Shown: positions 17,201 to 28,687, counted from the stretch's first letter. The stretch: 64,000 nt of DNA from Oleiharenicola lentus (GCF_004118375.1 NZ_SDHX01000002.1:981001-1045000), one strand, 5' to 3'. Notes: generated by a model from the letters alone, not told the origin. Numbers and translations are program-made.

Positions 17201-19507
17201 GCCGTTGATCGTGACCTGATAACCGACGAGCGGGCTGACCGGGCCGCTGCCCTGGATCACATGAATGCGGGTCACGCCGGTGCCGCCGTCGTCATCCACG
17301 ACGCCGGCGGTGAGGGATGGAAGCGTGAGGGCGGCCGGGTAGGCGGCATCGCCGGAGGCCACGATGGCGTGGCTGATGACGCTGAAGTGCGTGGCGGCCT
17401 CGTTGACGGTGTCGTCCGCGGCCTGCACCTGCACGAGCCTGGGTTGAAGGTCGCTCAACACGATGTCCGCCGTCGGGCCGAAGATCAGGCCGTCGGAGCT
17501 GACCAGAGTCTGGCCGTCAGCGCTGGCGCGCACGGTGACCGGACCGGCGGGCACGGTGTTGAGGCGCAGCGTGTAGGTGTCAGTGGTCAGGCCAGCCTCC
17601 TGCACGAGCGTGTCGCCGCCCGTCGGCGAGGCAAAGATCCGCGCGATGCCATCGGAGACGCTGGACACGACGATATCGTCGATACCCACCCACTCGTCGT
17701 TGCCGACGGCGTTGGTGGTCAAGAAACGCACCTGCACCTTCGCCTGGTTGTCCACCTCGGCCGGCAGCGTCGCCAACACGGGGGTAACCAGGCCGTTGAG
17801 CGCCGGGCCCTGCGTGGCATCGGGCACGAAGGCCTCGGGCACGTTGGTGAACGGCCCAATGTCACCGACCCGATACTGAAGTGCGACGGGCTGCGCGGCG
17901 TTGTCGTTGGAGCCGTCGAGGTCGCGCAGGTTGGTGGCGACGCTCACATTCGTGCGACCACGGGTGTCGAGGTGGATGACGAGGTGCGGCGCATCAGCCG
18001 TGCCCGAGCCTTGGAGCGCGATGGTGGGATTGGCGATGCCGTCGAATTCGGCGACGCCGCCGCTGCTCAGACCGTTCGGATTGGCGTGGTTGGCGATCAC
18101 ATCCACGTCGTTGGCGACGCCGCTCGTGCCGGTGAGCGCCTGCGGGTTCGTGCCCGTGCCGGTGGTGATGTCCTGACCGAGGTAACCGATGACCGAGGGC
18201 ACGGCCGACCAGTTGTCGTTGGCCGTGATGAGCGTGGTGGTGGACCAATCTTGGCTGAAATTCGCGACGGCCAGATTCCAATAGAGATCAGGCACAATGA
18301 CCGTGAGCACCGCGGGCGCGCTGGTGTCGTTGCCGGCGGAATTCGTGACCGTGACCGTGTAGTTGCCGGCATCGCCGGCCTGCACGTTGGTGAGCGTCAG
18401 GCTGGAGCCGGTCGCGCTGCCGATGGGGAAGCCGTTCTTGTTCCACTGATAGGACAGCGGTGCGGTGCCGGTCGCGGCGACGTTGAAGGTCACGCTGCCT
18501 CCGGCGAGGACCGTCTGCGAAACGGGCGGCGTGGTGACGGCCGGCGCGACGGGCACGACCACCGTGAGGGTGGCCGCGACGCTGGTCGCATCGCCCGCGG
18601 CGTTGCTGATGAACACCGAATAGTCGGCTTGATCGGCGGCCTGCACATTGGTGAGCGTGAGGGTCGCAGTCGTGGCGCCGGAGACATTGCCGACATCGCT
18701 GAGCGGGTTGCCATCCTTGCGCCACTGGTAGGCCAGCGGCGCGGTTCCAGACGCAGCGACGCTGAAAATCGCGGTTTCGCCCGCCGCCACGATCACGCTG
18801 TCGGGCTCATCCGTGACCGTCGGCGCAACGGCCCCACCGCCCACGGGCGTGATGGAGAAACTGTCCACGCCCATGGCATCGTCGGCTCCGGCGGCGTTGA
18901 AATCAGTCCAGCGCAGGTAAAAGGTCGCGCCGTCCGGAATGGAGAGACCGGTGATGTTCGCAGCCACTACCGCCGAGTGCTGCTGGGTGCCGCTGCCCGT
19001 GGCGGGCTGGCCGGGGTTGGCGTAATCGAGGGCGTTGACGTCCGTCCAGGTGCCCGTCGTGAGCGAAGATGCATCCACGCTGTATTGAAAATCGAGCCGG
19101 TCGGAGCGATTGGTGGCACCCACGCGCCAAGTCTCGCCCGTGTAGCTGATCTGCAGTTCGGTCACCGTGGCCCCGGTGTTATTGGTGAACCCCGCGCCGA
19201 CCGTCGGAATCAGCGAGCCGCTTTGCAGGCCGCCGAAGGCCCACTCCCCCGCCGTGCCGAGCAGATAGGTGTCGCCGGCGTTGCTGGACCCGGTGCCGCT
19301 GGAAATCGTGGCGTTGGCGTTGGTGCCAGCCTCCGCAAACAACCAGCCGCCGGGCATGGCAGCCGGGGTGGCGGTGTTGAAATCCTGAGCATAGGCGCCG
19401 GTCAGCGATACCTGCGCCGACAACGACAACGGGAGGGCGAACAAAAGGGTGGCAAGTGAAGCGGCCACCAGACGCGACAACCGGGGAAGCAGATTTGAAA
19501 TGAACAT
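14270..19507 (-). CDS. Giant secreted ExeM/NucH-type nuclease with Ig-like and LNG-repeat domains
   Basis: A 1745-residue exported protein. An N-terminal signal peptide of ~30 residues ends near LSLSAQ. Two Ig-like domains lie at about 226-405 (each with YQW..G), then a beta-rich region. An endonuclease/exonuclease/phosphatase domain spans about 1005-1320, with catalytic groups MGLTEVEND, IIGDLNAY and YSDHDPV. A third Ig-like domain and an MBG-like domain (YDGTPRVVTA) follow to ~1480. The last ~260 residues are rich in LNG (LNGSAW, LNGNAG, LTLNGSSRL), forming a repetitive beta structure. The ATG at 19507 is chosen because it starts the signal peptide. Probable role: degrading extracellular DNA for phosphate or nucleosides. 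Confidence 0.85.
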   Translation of the reverse strand: MFISNLLPRLSRLVAASLATLLFALPLSLSAQVSLTGAYAQDFNTATPAAMPGGWLFAEAGTNANATISSGTGSSNAGDTYLLGTAGEWAFGGLQSGSLIPTVGAGFTNNTGATVTELQISYTGETWRVGATNRSDRLDFQYSVDASSLTTGTWTDVNALDYANPGQPATGSGTQQHSAVVAANITGLSIPDGATFYLRWTDFNAAGADDAMGVDSFSITPVGGGAVAPTVTDEPDSVIVAAGETAIFSVAASGTAPLAYQWRKDGNPLSDVGNVSGATTATLTLTNVQAADQADYSVFISNAAGDATSVAATLTVVVPVAPAVTTPPVSQTVLAGGSVTFNVAATGTAPLSYQWNKNGFPIGSATGSSLTLTNVQAGDAGNYTVTVTNSAGNDTSAPAVLTVIVPDLYWNLAVANFSQDWSTTTLITANDNWSAVPSVIGYLGQDITTGTGTNPQALTGTSGVANDVDVIANHANPNGLSSGGVAEFDGIANPTIALQGSGTADAPHLVIHLDTRGRTNVSVATNLRDLDGSNDNAAQPVALQYRVGDIGPFTNVPEAFVPDATQGPALNGLVTPVLATLPAEVDNQAKVQVRFLTTNAVGNDEWVGIDDIVVSSVSDGIARIFASPTGGDTLVQEAGLTTDTYTLRLNTVPAGPVTVRASADGQTLVSSDGLIFGPTADIVLSDLQPRLVQVQAADDTVNEAATHFSVISHAIVASGDAAYPAALTLPSLTAGVVDDDGGTGVTRIHVIQGSGPVSPLVGYQVTINGVVTGFFTGALGTRDGFFVQELDANADSDPATSEGVYVFLGSSSPLAATAAALNVGDVVTVTGKATEFNSLTEVDSVVAIGVDGTAALPAAMSVTLPLPASGHLERYEGMRISLPQTLTVTDNYDLGRFGQVILANGRLFQPTNIVAPGAPAQARLAANRLNQILLDDGTSRSNPDPTPYLFDDGLGATLRTGDTTTGASGVLTYQFGAFMLQPDSAPVFSRANARTAAPPAVGGALKVTIGNVLNLFNGDGAGGGFPTSRGATNFEEYQRQLAKTVAAILAQAPDIMGLTEVENDGFGPTSALAQLVAALNAAAPAGTTYAYVDAAAVNIVTDVIHCAFIYRLETVETVGAPAMLSSPYFNNHARNPLAQTFREKATGAVLTVSINHFRAKASVSSMSDGIVPNPNIDQGDGQGANNWLRTREAEALAAWLATDPTGSGDPDFLIIGDLNAYAQEDPITALKGAGYVNLTELYEGAEGYSYAFDGAFGHLDHALASPSLAAQVTGAATWHVNSDEPIYYDYNTEDKSPAQQAINTGTPYRYSDHDPVLVGLNLTAAPTIVTGPAAQTVTVGDSVTFSVEVIGYPAPTYQWRRNGVDLPGADGASYTIANPVTADAGSYDVVITNSAGSTTSGAVQLTVNPAPANLTLSGLTQTYDGTPRVVTAATVPAGLPVVITYDGSLTPPVNPGVYPVTATINHPDYTGSLSDSLVVSITALVRHAPVLNGGLDGSVQVLLPESVTLNGSAWVSGDLLVPGTPTVRLNGQPAYGGTVDGSGAAAPSDHTITLNGGAVLRHVVRRTDALTLPVVVAPPAPTGTRNVSIHSAGQTPGDFATLRNLTLNGNAGELAVPPGTYGSFTANGSSRFVFGVAGGTEPVVYNLQGLTLNGSSRLVIVGPVMLNLANGISLNGSAGDPLHPEWLELNLAAGGLTLNGNVALSGYVTAPSGTVTVNGNSTLTGGVIADRLTVNGNGTLVQPSE

Positions 19508-19697
19508 AGGATGCAGTGTGTTGCGGCGAACACTGTCACCCGCAGGCGGCAAATCAACCCGCACTTGGTGACGATTTGCTGACATTTCATTCCCAAGGCC
19601 AGCAGACCGACTACCGGTCACTGCACGGCAGTTAATGTCGCCACCCCAGGCCCAAAACTCAGTTGCACGGCAGGGAGGCGGTTGCGTAGCGTCGAAC

Positions 19698-22580
<2,883 letters not shown>

Positions 22581-22610
22581 GGATTGGGATCGATCCCGGT
22601 TCTAAGACAA

Positions 22611-22663
22611 CGAAGCCAAGAAGCGAAGGGCTGCGTCGGTGACTTCGTTTCTTAGCTACTTCG
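22611..22663. terminator. Imperfect hairpin between convergent gcvP and Gre-like gene
   Basis: The arms gaagccaagaagcgaag and cttcgtttcttagctacttc pair imperfectly between two genes that converge. It could end transcription in both directions. No clear T-run is present. Confidence 0.35.
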
Positions 22664-22689
22664 GGTGAAATTTTCCGGTTGGTTGATCC

Positions 22690-23310
22690 TTACTCCTCAC
22701 CCTCCATCTCCGGCGGCTTGATGGCCGTGAGCAGGCGGTCGAGCTCGCCCTGCGTCGGGTTGCGGATCGAAAGCACGGTGAGGACCGACGGACCGGCCGG
22801 CAGTTGCACTGGAGTCGGCTTGCCGGCCGCGAGACCCAGCAGCGACGCGGCCAACGGCGAGCTGTGCGGGAGACACTCGATGCCACTGTCCGGATCGGTC
22901 GCCGTCTCCCCGTAGGTTGCGACGAGAAAAACGAAACGGTGTTTCCGCTTCGTGCCCACGTCCTCCTTCTCGATCCGGATGACATGCCCGAGCTGGACGA
23001 AGTCCGTCGGCTTCGTGAGCCAGCCCGCGGGATCGACCTCGATGAACGTGTTGCGCCGGTAGAAGCGGTCGAGCTCATCCATCTTACGGTCCACGGCGCG
23101 GATCGCGTCCTTGGCCGCCTTGAAACCGAAGTTCTCGCGCAAGTCGCCCTGGCTGTGCGCCTCCATCTTGTCCTCGACGAGCGCCGCCCGCTTCACCTTC
23201 AGGGCCTCGAATTCCTCCGTGAGCCGGCGCAGGAAGCCGCTCCGCACATAGATGGTCATGGGCGGCGGCGGAGCCTGACGGAAAATGACTTTGCGACGCG
23301 GGGGAGCCAT
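22690..23310 (-). CDS. GreA/GreB-family transcription elongation factor-like protein
   Basis: A 206-residue protein. An Arg- and Pro-rich N-terminus (MAPPRRKVIF) is followed by a coiled-coil region with the acidic tip GDLRENFGFKAAKDA, the equivalent of GDLSENAEYHAAKE in GreA. A C-terminal FKBP-like domain follows with an unusual sequence. Gre factors bind the RNA polymerase secondary channel and stimulate cleavage of backtracked RNA; the D and E of the tip are kept here. The extended N-terminus and diverged C-terminus suggest a specialised paralogue. A start at the MTIYVRSGFL Met is also possible. Confidence 0.75.
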   Translation of the reverse strand: MAPPRRKVIFRQAPPPPMTIYVRSGFLRRLTEEFEALKVKRAALVEDKMEAHSQGDLRENFGFKAAKDAIRAVDRKMDELDRFYRRNTFIEVDPAGWLTKPTDFVQLGHVIRIEKEDVGTKRKHRFVFLVATYGETATDPDSGIECLPHSSPLAASLLGLAAGKPTPVQLPAGPSVLTVLSIRNPTQGELDRLLTAIKPPEMEGEE

Positions 23311-23452
23311 GCGTCGCCGAGTGAGCAAAGCGCCGCCCGCAACGCAAGCCGCGGAGCAACCGCAACTGTGCCGGGCGAATCCGCCTGCTGCCGTCACTTT
23401 GGCGCCCCTCGGCCCGGTTGACACCCCGACCCGACCGTCGCATCCTGCCCCC

Positions 23453-23629
23453 GTGAGCAAGCCGCGCAAAGTCGAAGAGCCCCAGGCCCCCTACGCCGCC
23501 AAGAAGCCGGCGAAAGTCGCGGCGCAGCCTCCGGCCGGCCCCCGCTTTGCCGACCTGGAAAAAGTCCGGGCCAACAACGCCAAGCTGATCCGGGTCCATA
23601 GCAAGGTCCTGCAAAAACTGGCCCAATGA
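23453..23629 (+). CDS. Small coupled protein, putative antitoxin of Doc toxin
   Basis: A 58-residue basic protein from a GTG start at 23453. The N-terminal half is Lys/Pro/Ala-rich and looks disordered; the C-terminal half is helical (FADLEKVRANNAKLIRVHSKVLQKLAQ, given here as a 27-residue stretch ending at the stop codon). Its stop overlaps the ATG of the downstream Doc-like gene by four bases. Size, order and coupling suggest an antitoxin; no known DNA-binding family is recognisable. Confidence 0.5.
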   Translation: MSKPRKVEEPQAPYAAKKPAKVAAQPPAGPRFADLEKVRANNAKLIRVHSKVLQKLAQ

Positions 23630-24009
23630 ACGACCCCGTCTTCCTGTCGAGGGAAGCCGTTGATCTGATTCACGAAGCCTCCCTGCGGGCGTTCGGTGGC
23701 GCCGATGGCGTGCGCGACGAAAATGCGCTCGAATCCGCTCTCGCCCAACCCATGCAGGAGCATTTCTACCGGCAGGCTGACTTGTTCCAGATCGCGGCGG
23801 CTTACGCGTTCCACCTTGCCGAGAACCAACCTTATATCGACGGCAACAAGCGCACCGGGCTGCTCAGCGCGCTTAACTTTCTCGCGGAGAACGGCGTCGT
23901 GGCGGACCAACCCGTGGAAGAATTCTACGACGCCATGATCGGCATCGCCGAGAAGCGCGTGGACAAGGCCGGCCTCGCCGCAATCTTCCGCCGCGCACTG
24001 CCGACGTGA
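23626..24009 (+). CDS. doc: Death-on-curing (Doc/Fic) family toxin
   Basis: A 127-residue Doc-like protein. The Fic/Doc core motif is at residues 66-76, ENQPYIDGNKRTGL, where the family normally reads HPFxDGNKR. Here Q68 occupies the position of the catalytic His, while D, G, N, K and R are kept. Doc toxins modify proteins such as EF-Tu by phosphorylation; many relatives transfer nucleotides. The His-to-Gln change could disable or alter activity. The upstream 58-residue gene is coupled by a 4-base overlap and is the likely antitoxin. Confidence 0.8.
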   Translation: MNDPVFLSREAVDLIHEASLRAFGGADGVRDENALESALAQPMQEHFYRQADLFQIAAAYAFHLAENQPYIDGNKRTGLLSALNFLAENGVVADQPVEEFYDAMIGIAEKRVDKAGLAAIFRRALPT

Positions 24010-24068
24010 TGCCTTGTTCGTTTTGCGCCTTATGCGCTTCGTGTGGCCAACCCCCTGACCAAGCACCC

Positions 24069-25151
24069 ATGATACCCGTAAACATCCGCGACGTGCCCGA
24101 GGAGGAGCAGGTCTCGCCCGCGGGGCACTTCCAATCGTTCTGCCGCAACCTCTCGCTCGCCCTCGGTGGCGTGCGCAACGCCGGCACCTGGGGCGGCGGG
24201 CATCCCTTCGACCTCCAGCTCCGCCGCATTCCGCCCGGCAAATCCGTCTGCCCGTTTCATGTCCACTTCGCGCAGTGGGAGCTGTTTCTCGTCCGCTCCG
24301 GACACGGCACCGTGCGCGTCGGACCCGACCGCCACGCCATCCGCCCGGGCGACGTCTTCCTGCAGCCGCCGGGCATAGCGCACCAACTCCTCAACACCGG
24401 CGACACCGATCTCGAAGTTCTGATCATCACCGACAATCCTCAGCTCGACGCCTGCCACTATCCCGACTCCGACAAGTGGGGACTCCGTCCGCCGGGCAAA
24501 TTCTTCCGTCTCACCGAGGCCCCCTACTTCGACGGCGAGGAGCCGAGAATGCCCGCCGATGTTCGTATTACGAACATTGCCCCACCTGCCCCCGAGAGCG
24601 CCGTTGCGAGCAATGTTCGTAATACGAACATTGGCCGGGTTCCGCCCCTGACGGCGGCGGAGGCGCCTTTCTCCGCGCGCAAACTGAATCTCGACGACCT
24701 GGCGTGGGAGGACTGGGCGTCGCCCAAGGGCAAATTCGCGCAGTCCGGCAAACAGCTCTCGCTCGCGCTCGGGGCCAAGCACCGCGCGCCGCTCACCGCG
24801 GGCGGCCATCCGTTCGACCTGGAGCTCGCCCGCATTCCGCCGGGCAAATGCGCCTGCCCGTTTCATTTCCACGCCCTGCAATGGGAGTGCTACCTCTTCC
24901 TCGGCGGACGCGGCGAATTCCGGCTGGGGGACGAGCGCTTTGCGGTCGGCGCCGACGATCTCGTGATGGCCCGGCCGGGCGTCGCGCACACCTTCACCAA
25001 CACCGGCAGCGAGCCCCTGTCCTACCTGCTCGTCACCGACGACCCGCCCGCCGATTACTGGCACTACCCCGACTCGGGCAAATGGGGCTTCAGCACGCCG
25101 CGGAATATTTTCCGCCCCGCCGAGGTGGACTATTTCGACGGCGAAGAGTGA
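24069..25151 (+). CDS. Duplicated cupin-domain protein (bicupin)
   Basis: This 360-residue protein has two homologous cupin halves, at about 1-160 and 200-360. Each contains GGHPFDL, RIPPGK, CPFH and a C-terminal YPDSxKWG. Metal-type ligands are seen as HVH/HFH followed by QWE, and a later His in PGIAHQ/PGVAHT. The linker contains a 73-bp palindromic insertion read in frame, giving DVRITNIA and NVRNTNIG. Cupins of this kind may bind small acids or sugars; the substrate is unknown. The start ATG at 24069 begins the first cupin, while an upstream in-frame ATG at 24006 lacks support. Confidence 0.85.
   Translation: MIPVNIRDVPEEEQVSPAGHFQSFCRNLSLALGGVRNAGTWGGGHPFDLQLRRIPPGKSVCPFHVHFAQWELFLVRSGHGTVRVGPDRHAIRPGDVFLQPPGIAHQLLNTGDTDLEVLIITDNPQLDACHYPDSDKWGLRPPGKFFRLTEAPYFDGEEPRMPADVRITNIAPPAPESAVASNVRNTNIGRVPPLTAAEAPFSARKLNLDDLAWEDWASPKGKFAQSGKQLSLALGAKHRAPLTAGGHPFDLELARIPPGKCACPFHFHALQWECYLFLGGRGEFRLGDERFAVGADDLVMARPGVAHTFTNTGSEPLSYLLVTDDPPADYWHYPDSGKWGFSTPRNIFRPAEVDYFDGEE
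24559..24631. repeat. 73-bp palindromic insertion inside bicupin gene
   Basis: The 22-bp arms at 24559-24580 (atgttcgtattacgaacat plus 3 bp) and 24610-24631 are inverted copies, and each arm is itself a near-perfect palindrome. The spacer is 29 bp. The element keeps the reading frame and lies in the linker between the two cupin domains. Confidence 0.8.
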
Positions 25152-25169
25152 GCGAACGTTGCAACCCTT

Positions 25170-25219
25170 GGTGGGCCGGTCTCCGCACCTACCGCGGCCG
25201 GTGCGGAGACCGGCCCACC
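25170..25219. terminator. Bidirectional terminator hairpin between convergent genes
   Basis: Perfect 20-bp arms (ggtgggccggtctccgcacc and its complement) flank a 10-bp loop between the bicupin and OPT genes, which converge. A CT-rich stretch follows on the + strand. Very stable stem. Confidence 0.7.
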
Positions 25220-25227
25220 ACCACTCT

Positions 25228-27513
25228 TCACTTCCGCGCCGGCGCGAGGAACTTCTCCTTGGCCACGAAGTAGAGGAAGCCGCAGAGCAGGCCGTAGGGA
25301 ATCAGCGACAGCAGGTCGGCGTGCGGGCCGGCGTAGAAGGGGTTGTGCGCCGCCGCCCACTTCGCCACGGCCGCGTCGAACTTGTCGGTCACGCCGGCCA
25401 GGAAGGCGATGACGATGCCTGCGATCGCACCGCCGGCAATGTAGCCGGAAGCGAGCATCACGCCGGGGCTCTTGTCGCACTCGGCGTTGAAGGTCTCCCG
25501 GTCCATTTTCGCGTAAACGGGCTTCTTCCGCATCCACGCGTCCACCGCCCAGCGGATCATGCCGCCGATGCAGATCGGCAGCGACGCCGACAGCGGCAGA
25601 TAGACCCCGACAGCGAAGGCCAGCGCGGGCACAAACGAGAGCTGCACCGTCACCGTGATCATCGCGCCGAAGAGCACGAGCGCCCACGGCAGCTCCTGGT
25701 TGAGGATGCCCTTGATGATGTAGGAAACGAGCGTGGCCTTGGGCGCGTCGAATTTGCGCACCTCCGTGCCGTCGGGCCGCGTCGTGTGCGTGCCGTTGAT
25801 GCCCGGGTCCACGAGCCACACGGCCTCGCCGCGGTCGTTGACGAGATATTTGCCGGCCGGACCGCCGGTCTCGTCGGTCTTGTGCCAGGCGTAGTAGGTG
25901 GCGGCGTCGGTGCGGGCCTGCGGTCCGTGGAGAGACTCGCGGGCCTCCAGGCGCGCAACCTCCGTGCGCAGGCCGGCGGGCGCGACCTGCGCCGCGGGCA
26001 CATAGACCGTCGCGGATTCGTTGAGCCGCATCAGGATCGGCCCGAGCAGCACCGCCGAGGCGAGCGCGCCGGCGAGGATGGCGTATTGCTGGAGCTTCGG
26101 CGTGCCGCCGACGAGGAAACCGGTTTTCAGGTCCTGTGAGGTTGTGCCGCCGTTGGACGAGGCGATGCACACGATGCCGCCGATGGAGAGCGCCGTCACG
26201 TAGTGCGTGCCGCCGGTCCAGCCGACGAGCAGGAAGATCAGGCAGGTGAACAGCAGCGTGGCGATCGTCATGCCCGAGATGGGATTCGACGTGGAACCGA
26301 TCTCACCGGTCAGGCGTGAGGAAACGGTCACGAACAGAAAGCCGAACGCCACGATGAGCAGCGCGCCGAGCAGGTTCATGTGCAGCGAGGGCGCCAGCAT
26401 GATCGCGCCAAGCAGCACGAGGATGCCGATGCCCACGAACTTGAGCGAAAGATCGCGGTCGGTGCGCGGGGTTTCCTGCGCCGCCCCGTTGCGGGCGAAA
26501 CCCAGGTCGCGCAAGCCGCCCTGCAGGCCGTGCCAGATGGTCGGCAGCGCCTGGACGAGGCTGACCAGCCCGCCCGCCGCGACGCAGCCTGCACCAATGT
26601 AGAGAATGTAGGCGCCGCGGATTTCGCCGATGCCCATCTCGCTGATCGGCACCGCGCCCGGGGCGATCGGGACCGTCGTGCCCTGTCCGAAAAAACTGAT
26701 CATCGGAATCAGCACGAGATACGACAGCGCCCCGCCCGCGGCCATGAGGCCGCCGATGTAGGGCCCGATGATGTAGCCCACGCCGACCAGTTCCGGCGAA
26801 ATCTCCGCGCCCACGGAACCGTTTTTCAAGGGCGCGCCGAAGACCTTTTCGGGAATGTCCTTCCAGCCGCGGAACGCGACGTTGAGCGTCTTGTAGAGCA
26901 GGCCGATGCCGAAGCCGGTGAAGATGATGCGCGCACCCGGCGACTTGCCCAGGCCCGCCGCCTCGGCGGCGGCCATCTCGGCCTGGGCCGAGGGCGAAGC
27001 GGCGGCGCGCGACACCTCGTCGGCGCCGGCCTTGAGCACCGCCGCGCAGGCCGTGCCCTCGGGATATTTGAGCTGGCCGTGCTGCTTCACGATGAGCGCC
27101 CGGCGCAGCGGGATCATCATGAGGATGCCGAGCAGCCCGCCGAGCACGGCCACCAGCAGGACGCGGGTGAGCTCGAGGTCGAAGCCGAGGATGAGGATCG
27201 CCGGCATCGTGACGCCGAGGCCGAACGCGATGGACTCGCCCGCCGAGCCGGCCGTCTGCGTGATGTTGTGCTCGAGGATGGTCGCATCGCGGCCGCCGGC
27301 CTTGGCCCAGCCGCGGAACAGCGCGAGCGAGATGACGGCCACCGGAATCGAGGCGCTGACCGTGAGGCCGACCTTCAGCACGAGGTAAAGCGAGGAGGCG
27401 CCGAAGACGATGCCGAGCAGGGTGCCGGTGAGCAGCGCGCGGACGGTGAATTCAGGAATCTTGGCCGCGGCCGGAATGAACGGCTCGAATTTCGGGGAAG
27501 GCTCGGTGGACAT
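25228..27513 (-). CDS. OPT-family oligopeptide transporter
   Basis: A 761-residue polytopic membrane protein of the OPT family, which imports oligopeptides or metal chelates. The N-terminus carries the conserved FGASSLYLVLKVG and the SIAFGLG / LEHNITQTAGSAGES motifs. Many hydrophobic helices follow. A large soluble insertion at about residues 505-580 (AQVAPAG to FDAPKATLVSYI) lies between transmembrane segments. The ATG at 27513 starts a short hydrophilic N-terminus. Transported substrate cannot be read from the sequence. Confidence 0.9.
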   Translation of the reverse strand: MSTEPSPKFEPFIPAAAKIPEFTVRALLTGTLLGIVFGASSLYLVLKVGLTVSASIPVAVISLALFRGWAKAGGRDATILEHNITQTAGSAGESIAFGLGVTMPAILILGFDLELTRVLLVAVLGGLLGILMMIPLRRALIVKQHGQLKYPEGTACAAVLKAGADEVSRAAASPSAQAEMAAAEAAGLGKSPGARIIFTGFGIGLLYKTLNVAFRGWKDIPEKVFGAPLKNGSVGAEISPELVGVGYIIGPYIGGLMAAGGALSYLVLIPMISFFGQGTTVPIAPGAVPISEMGIGEIRGAYILYIGAGCVAAGGLVSLVQALPTIWHGLQGGLRDLGFARNGAAQETPRTDRDLSLKFVGIGILVLLGAIMLAPSLHMNLLGALLIVAFGFLFVTVSSRLTGEIGSTSNPISGMTIATLLFTCLIFLLVGWTGGTHYVTALSIGGIVCIASSNGGTTSQDLKTGFLVGGTPKLQQYAILAGALASAVLLGPILMRLNESATVYVPAAQVAPAGLRTEVARLEARESLHGPQARTDAATYYAWHKTDETGGPAGKYLVNDRGEAVWLVDPGINGTHTTRPDGTEVRKFDAPKATLVSYIIKGILNQELPWALVLFGAMITVTVQLSFVPALAFAVGVYLPLSASLPICIGGMIRWAVDAWMRKKPVYAKMDRETFNAECDKSPGVMLASGYIAGGAIAGIVIAFLAGVTDKFDAAVAKWAAAHNPFYAGPHADLLSLIPYGLLCGFLYFVAKEKFLAPARK

Positions 27514-27631
27514 CGCGTTGGGTGAGCCGCGACGCTGGAAAGCTTATGACATGGGCGCAATCGTGAATCTGTCCGCGCAAGAGCGGAACAGCAGGCGGGT
27601 TCTCCGTACCCCGCCGGATTCCTTGATGGAG

Positions 27632-27673
27632 GGCACATCTCCCGATGTGCCGCGGCCCGGCTGGAGCCGGGCC
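27632..27673. terminator. Two short hairpins upstream of OPT gene
   Basis: ggcacatc/gatgtgcc (27632-27651) and a second GC-rich stem (27654-27673) lie between the two reverse-strand genes panE-like and OPT. They could end OPT-independent readthrough or be repeats. Function is a guess. Confidence 0.35.
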
Positions 27674-27718
27674 CTCCACATCGAGCGGCGGGGTGCGGAG
27701 ACCCCGCCCTGCATGAAG

Positions 27719-28687
27719 CTACCGCTTGCGCGCCTTCGCCTTCAGCGCGGCGTTGCGGGCGGCGAGGCGCTGCTTGATGAGCCAATAGAGCATCTCCATG
27801 CGCGGCACGGCGGCGCCGACGGATTTGGCACGACGCACGGGTTCGCCCCAGATCTCCTCCAGCTCCACGTCGCGGCCCTCCTCGAAATCGATCAGGCTAG
27901 ACGGCCGGTAAGCGCCCATCATCGCCGTGCGCTCAAACTGCAGGTCCACGAACGACCGGGAAATCTCATGGCCGAACTTCGCGGCGGCCTCGACGATCTC
28001 CTCCATCAGGCGGCGGGCGAGCAGCTTCAGGCCTTCGTCGGCGATCAGGACATCGGTCGTGATGCCGCCGGCCACGATGGCGAGACCGTTGAAGGGCACG
28101 TTCCACACGAGTTTGTGCCAGCGTTGCGCCTCGAGGTTGTCCTGGGCGTTGCATTTCACGCCGGCCCGGCGCAGGAGCGCGGCCACGGCCTGGGTGCGCT
28201 CGCCGGCGGGTTTGCCGAACTTGCCGATCGTCATCAGCCCGGGAAACGAGCAGCTCACCACCCCGGGCGCGGTGCGCATGCAGCCGATGTAGCAGATCGC
28301 CCCGACCACGCGGCCGGGTCCGACGATGTCCGCGATGGGTTCCTCGACGCCGAGACCGTTCTGGAGCGTGAGCACGGCGGTGTCGGGCTTGAGCAGCGGC
28401 GGCAGAATGGACTTCAACGCCTCGTTGGCCGTGGCCTTGGTGGCGATGATCACCAGATCGCAGGGGCCGATCTCGTTGGCCGAGCCGTAAACCTGGATCT
28501 TGCGGGCGCTGATGCGCTCGGTGGGAGTTTTTACCTTCAACCCCTGAGCCATGAGTGCCGCCCGGTTGCTCCGGACCAAAAAGTGGACGTCCTCGCCGGC
28601 TTTTACGAGCCGCGCGCCGTAGTAACAGCCCAAGGCGCCGGCGCCGATGATTGCGATGCGGGGTTTGTCGGGGAAGGGAGTGCTCAC
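27719..28687 (-). CDS. panE: 2-dehydropantoate 2-reductase
   Basis: A 322-residue NADPH enzyme that reduces ketopantoate to pantoate for pantothenate and CoA synthesis. The Rossmann motif is IIGAGALGCYYGARL near the N-terminus. Typical later motifs are LVIIATKAT, LTLQNGLG and KLVWNVPFNGL. The GTG at 28687, with a G-rich ribosome-binding stretch 6 bases upstream, gives the usual short N-terminus; an ATG at 28732 would add 15 residues. panC lies nearby on the same strand. The C-terminus is unusually basic (KAKARKR). Confidence 0.85.
   Translation of the reverse strand: MSTPFPDKPRIAIIGAGALGCYYGARLVKAGEDVHFLVRSNRAALMAQGLKVKTPTERISARKIQVYGSANEIGPCDLVIIATKATANEALKSILPPLLKPDTAVLTLQNGLGVEEPIADIVGPGRVVGAICYIGCMRTAPGVVSCSFPGLMTIGKFGKPAGERTQAVAALLRRAGVKCNAQDNLEAQRWHKLVWNVPFNGLAIVAGGITTDVLIADEGLKLLARRLMEEIVEAAAKFGHEISRSFVDLQFERTAMMGAYRPSSLIDFEEGRDVELEEIWGEPVRRAKSVGAAVPRMEMLYWLIKQRLAARNAALKAKARKR

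Noticed and set aside
19600-19697. Glycine riboswitch upstream of gcvP
   Set aside because: The stretch is too short and lacks the paired aptamer features of that riboswitch.
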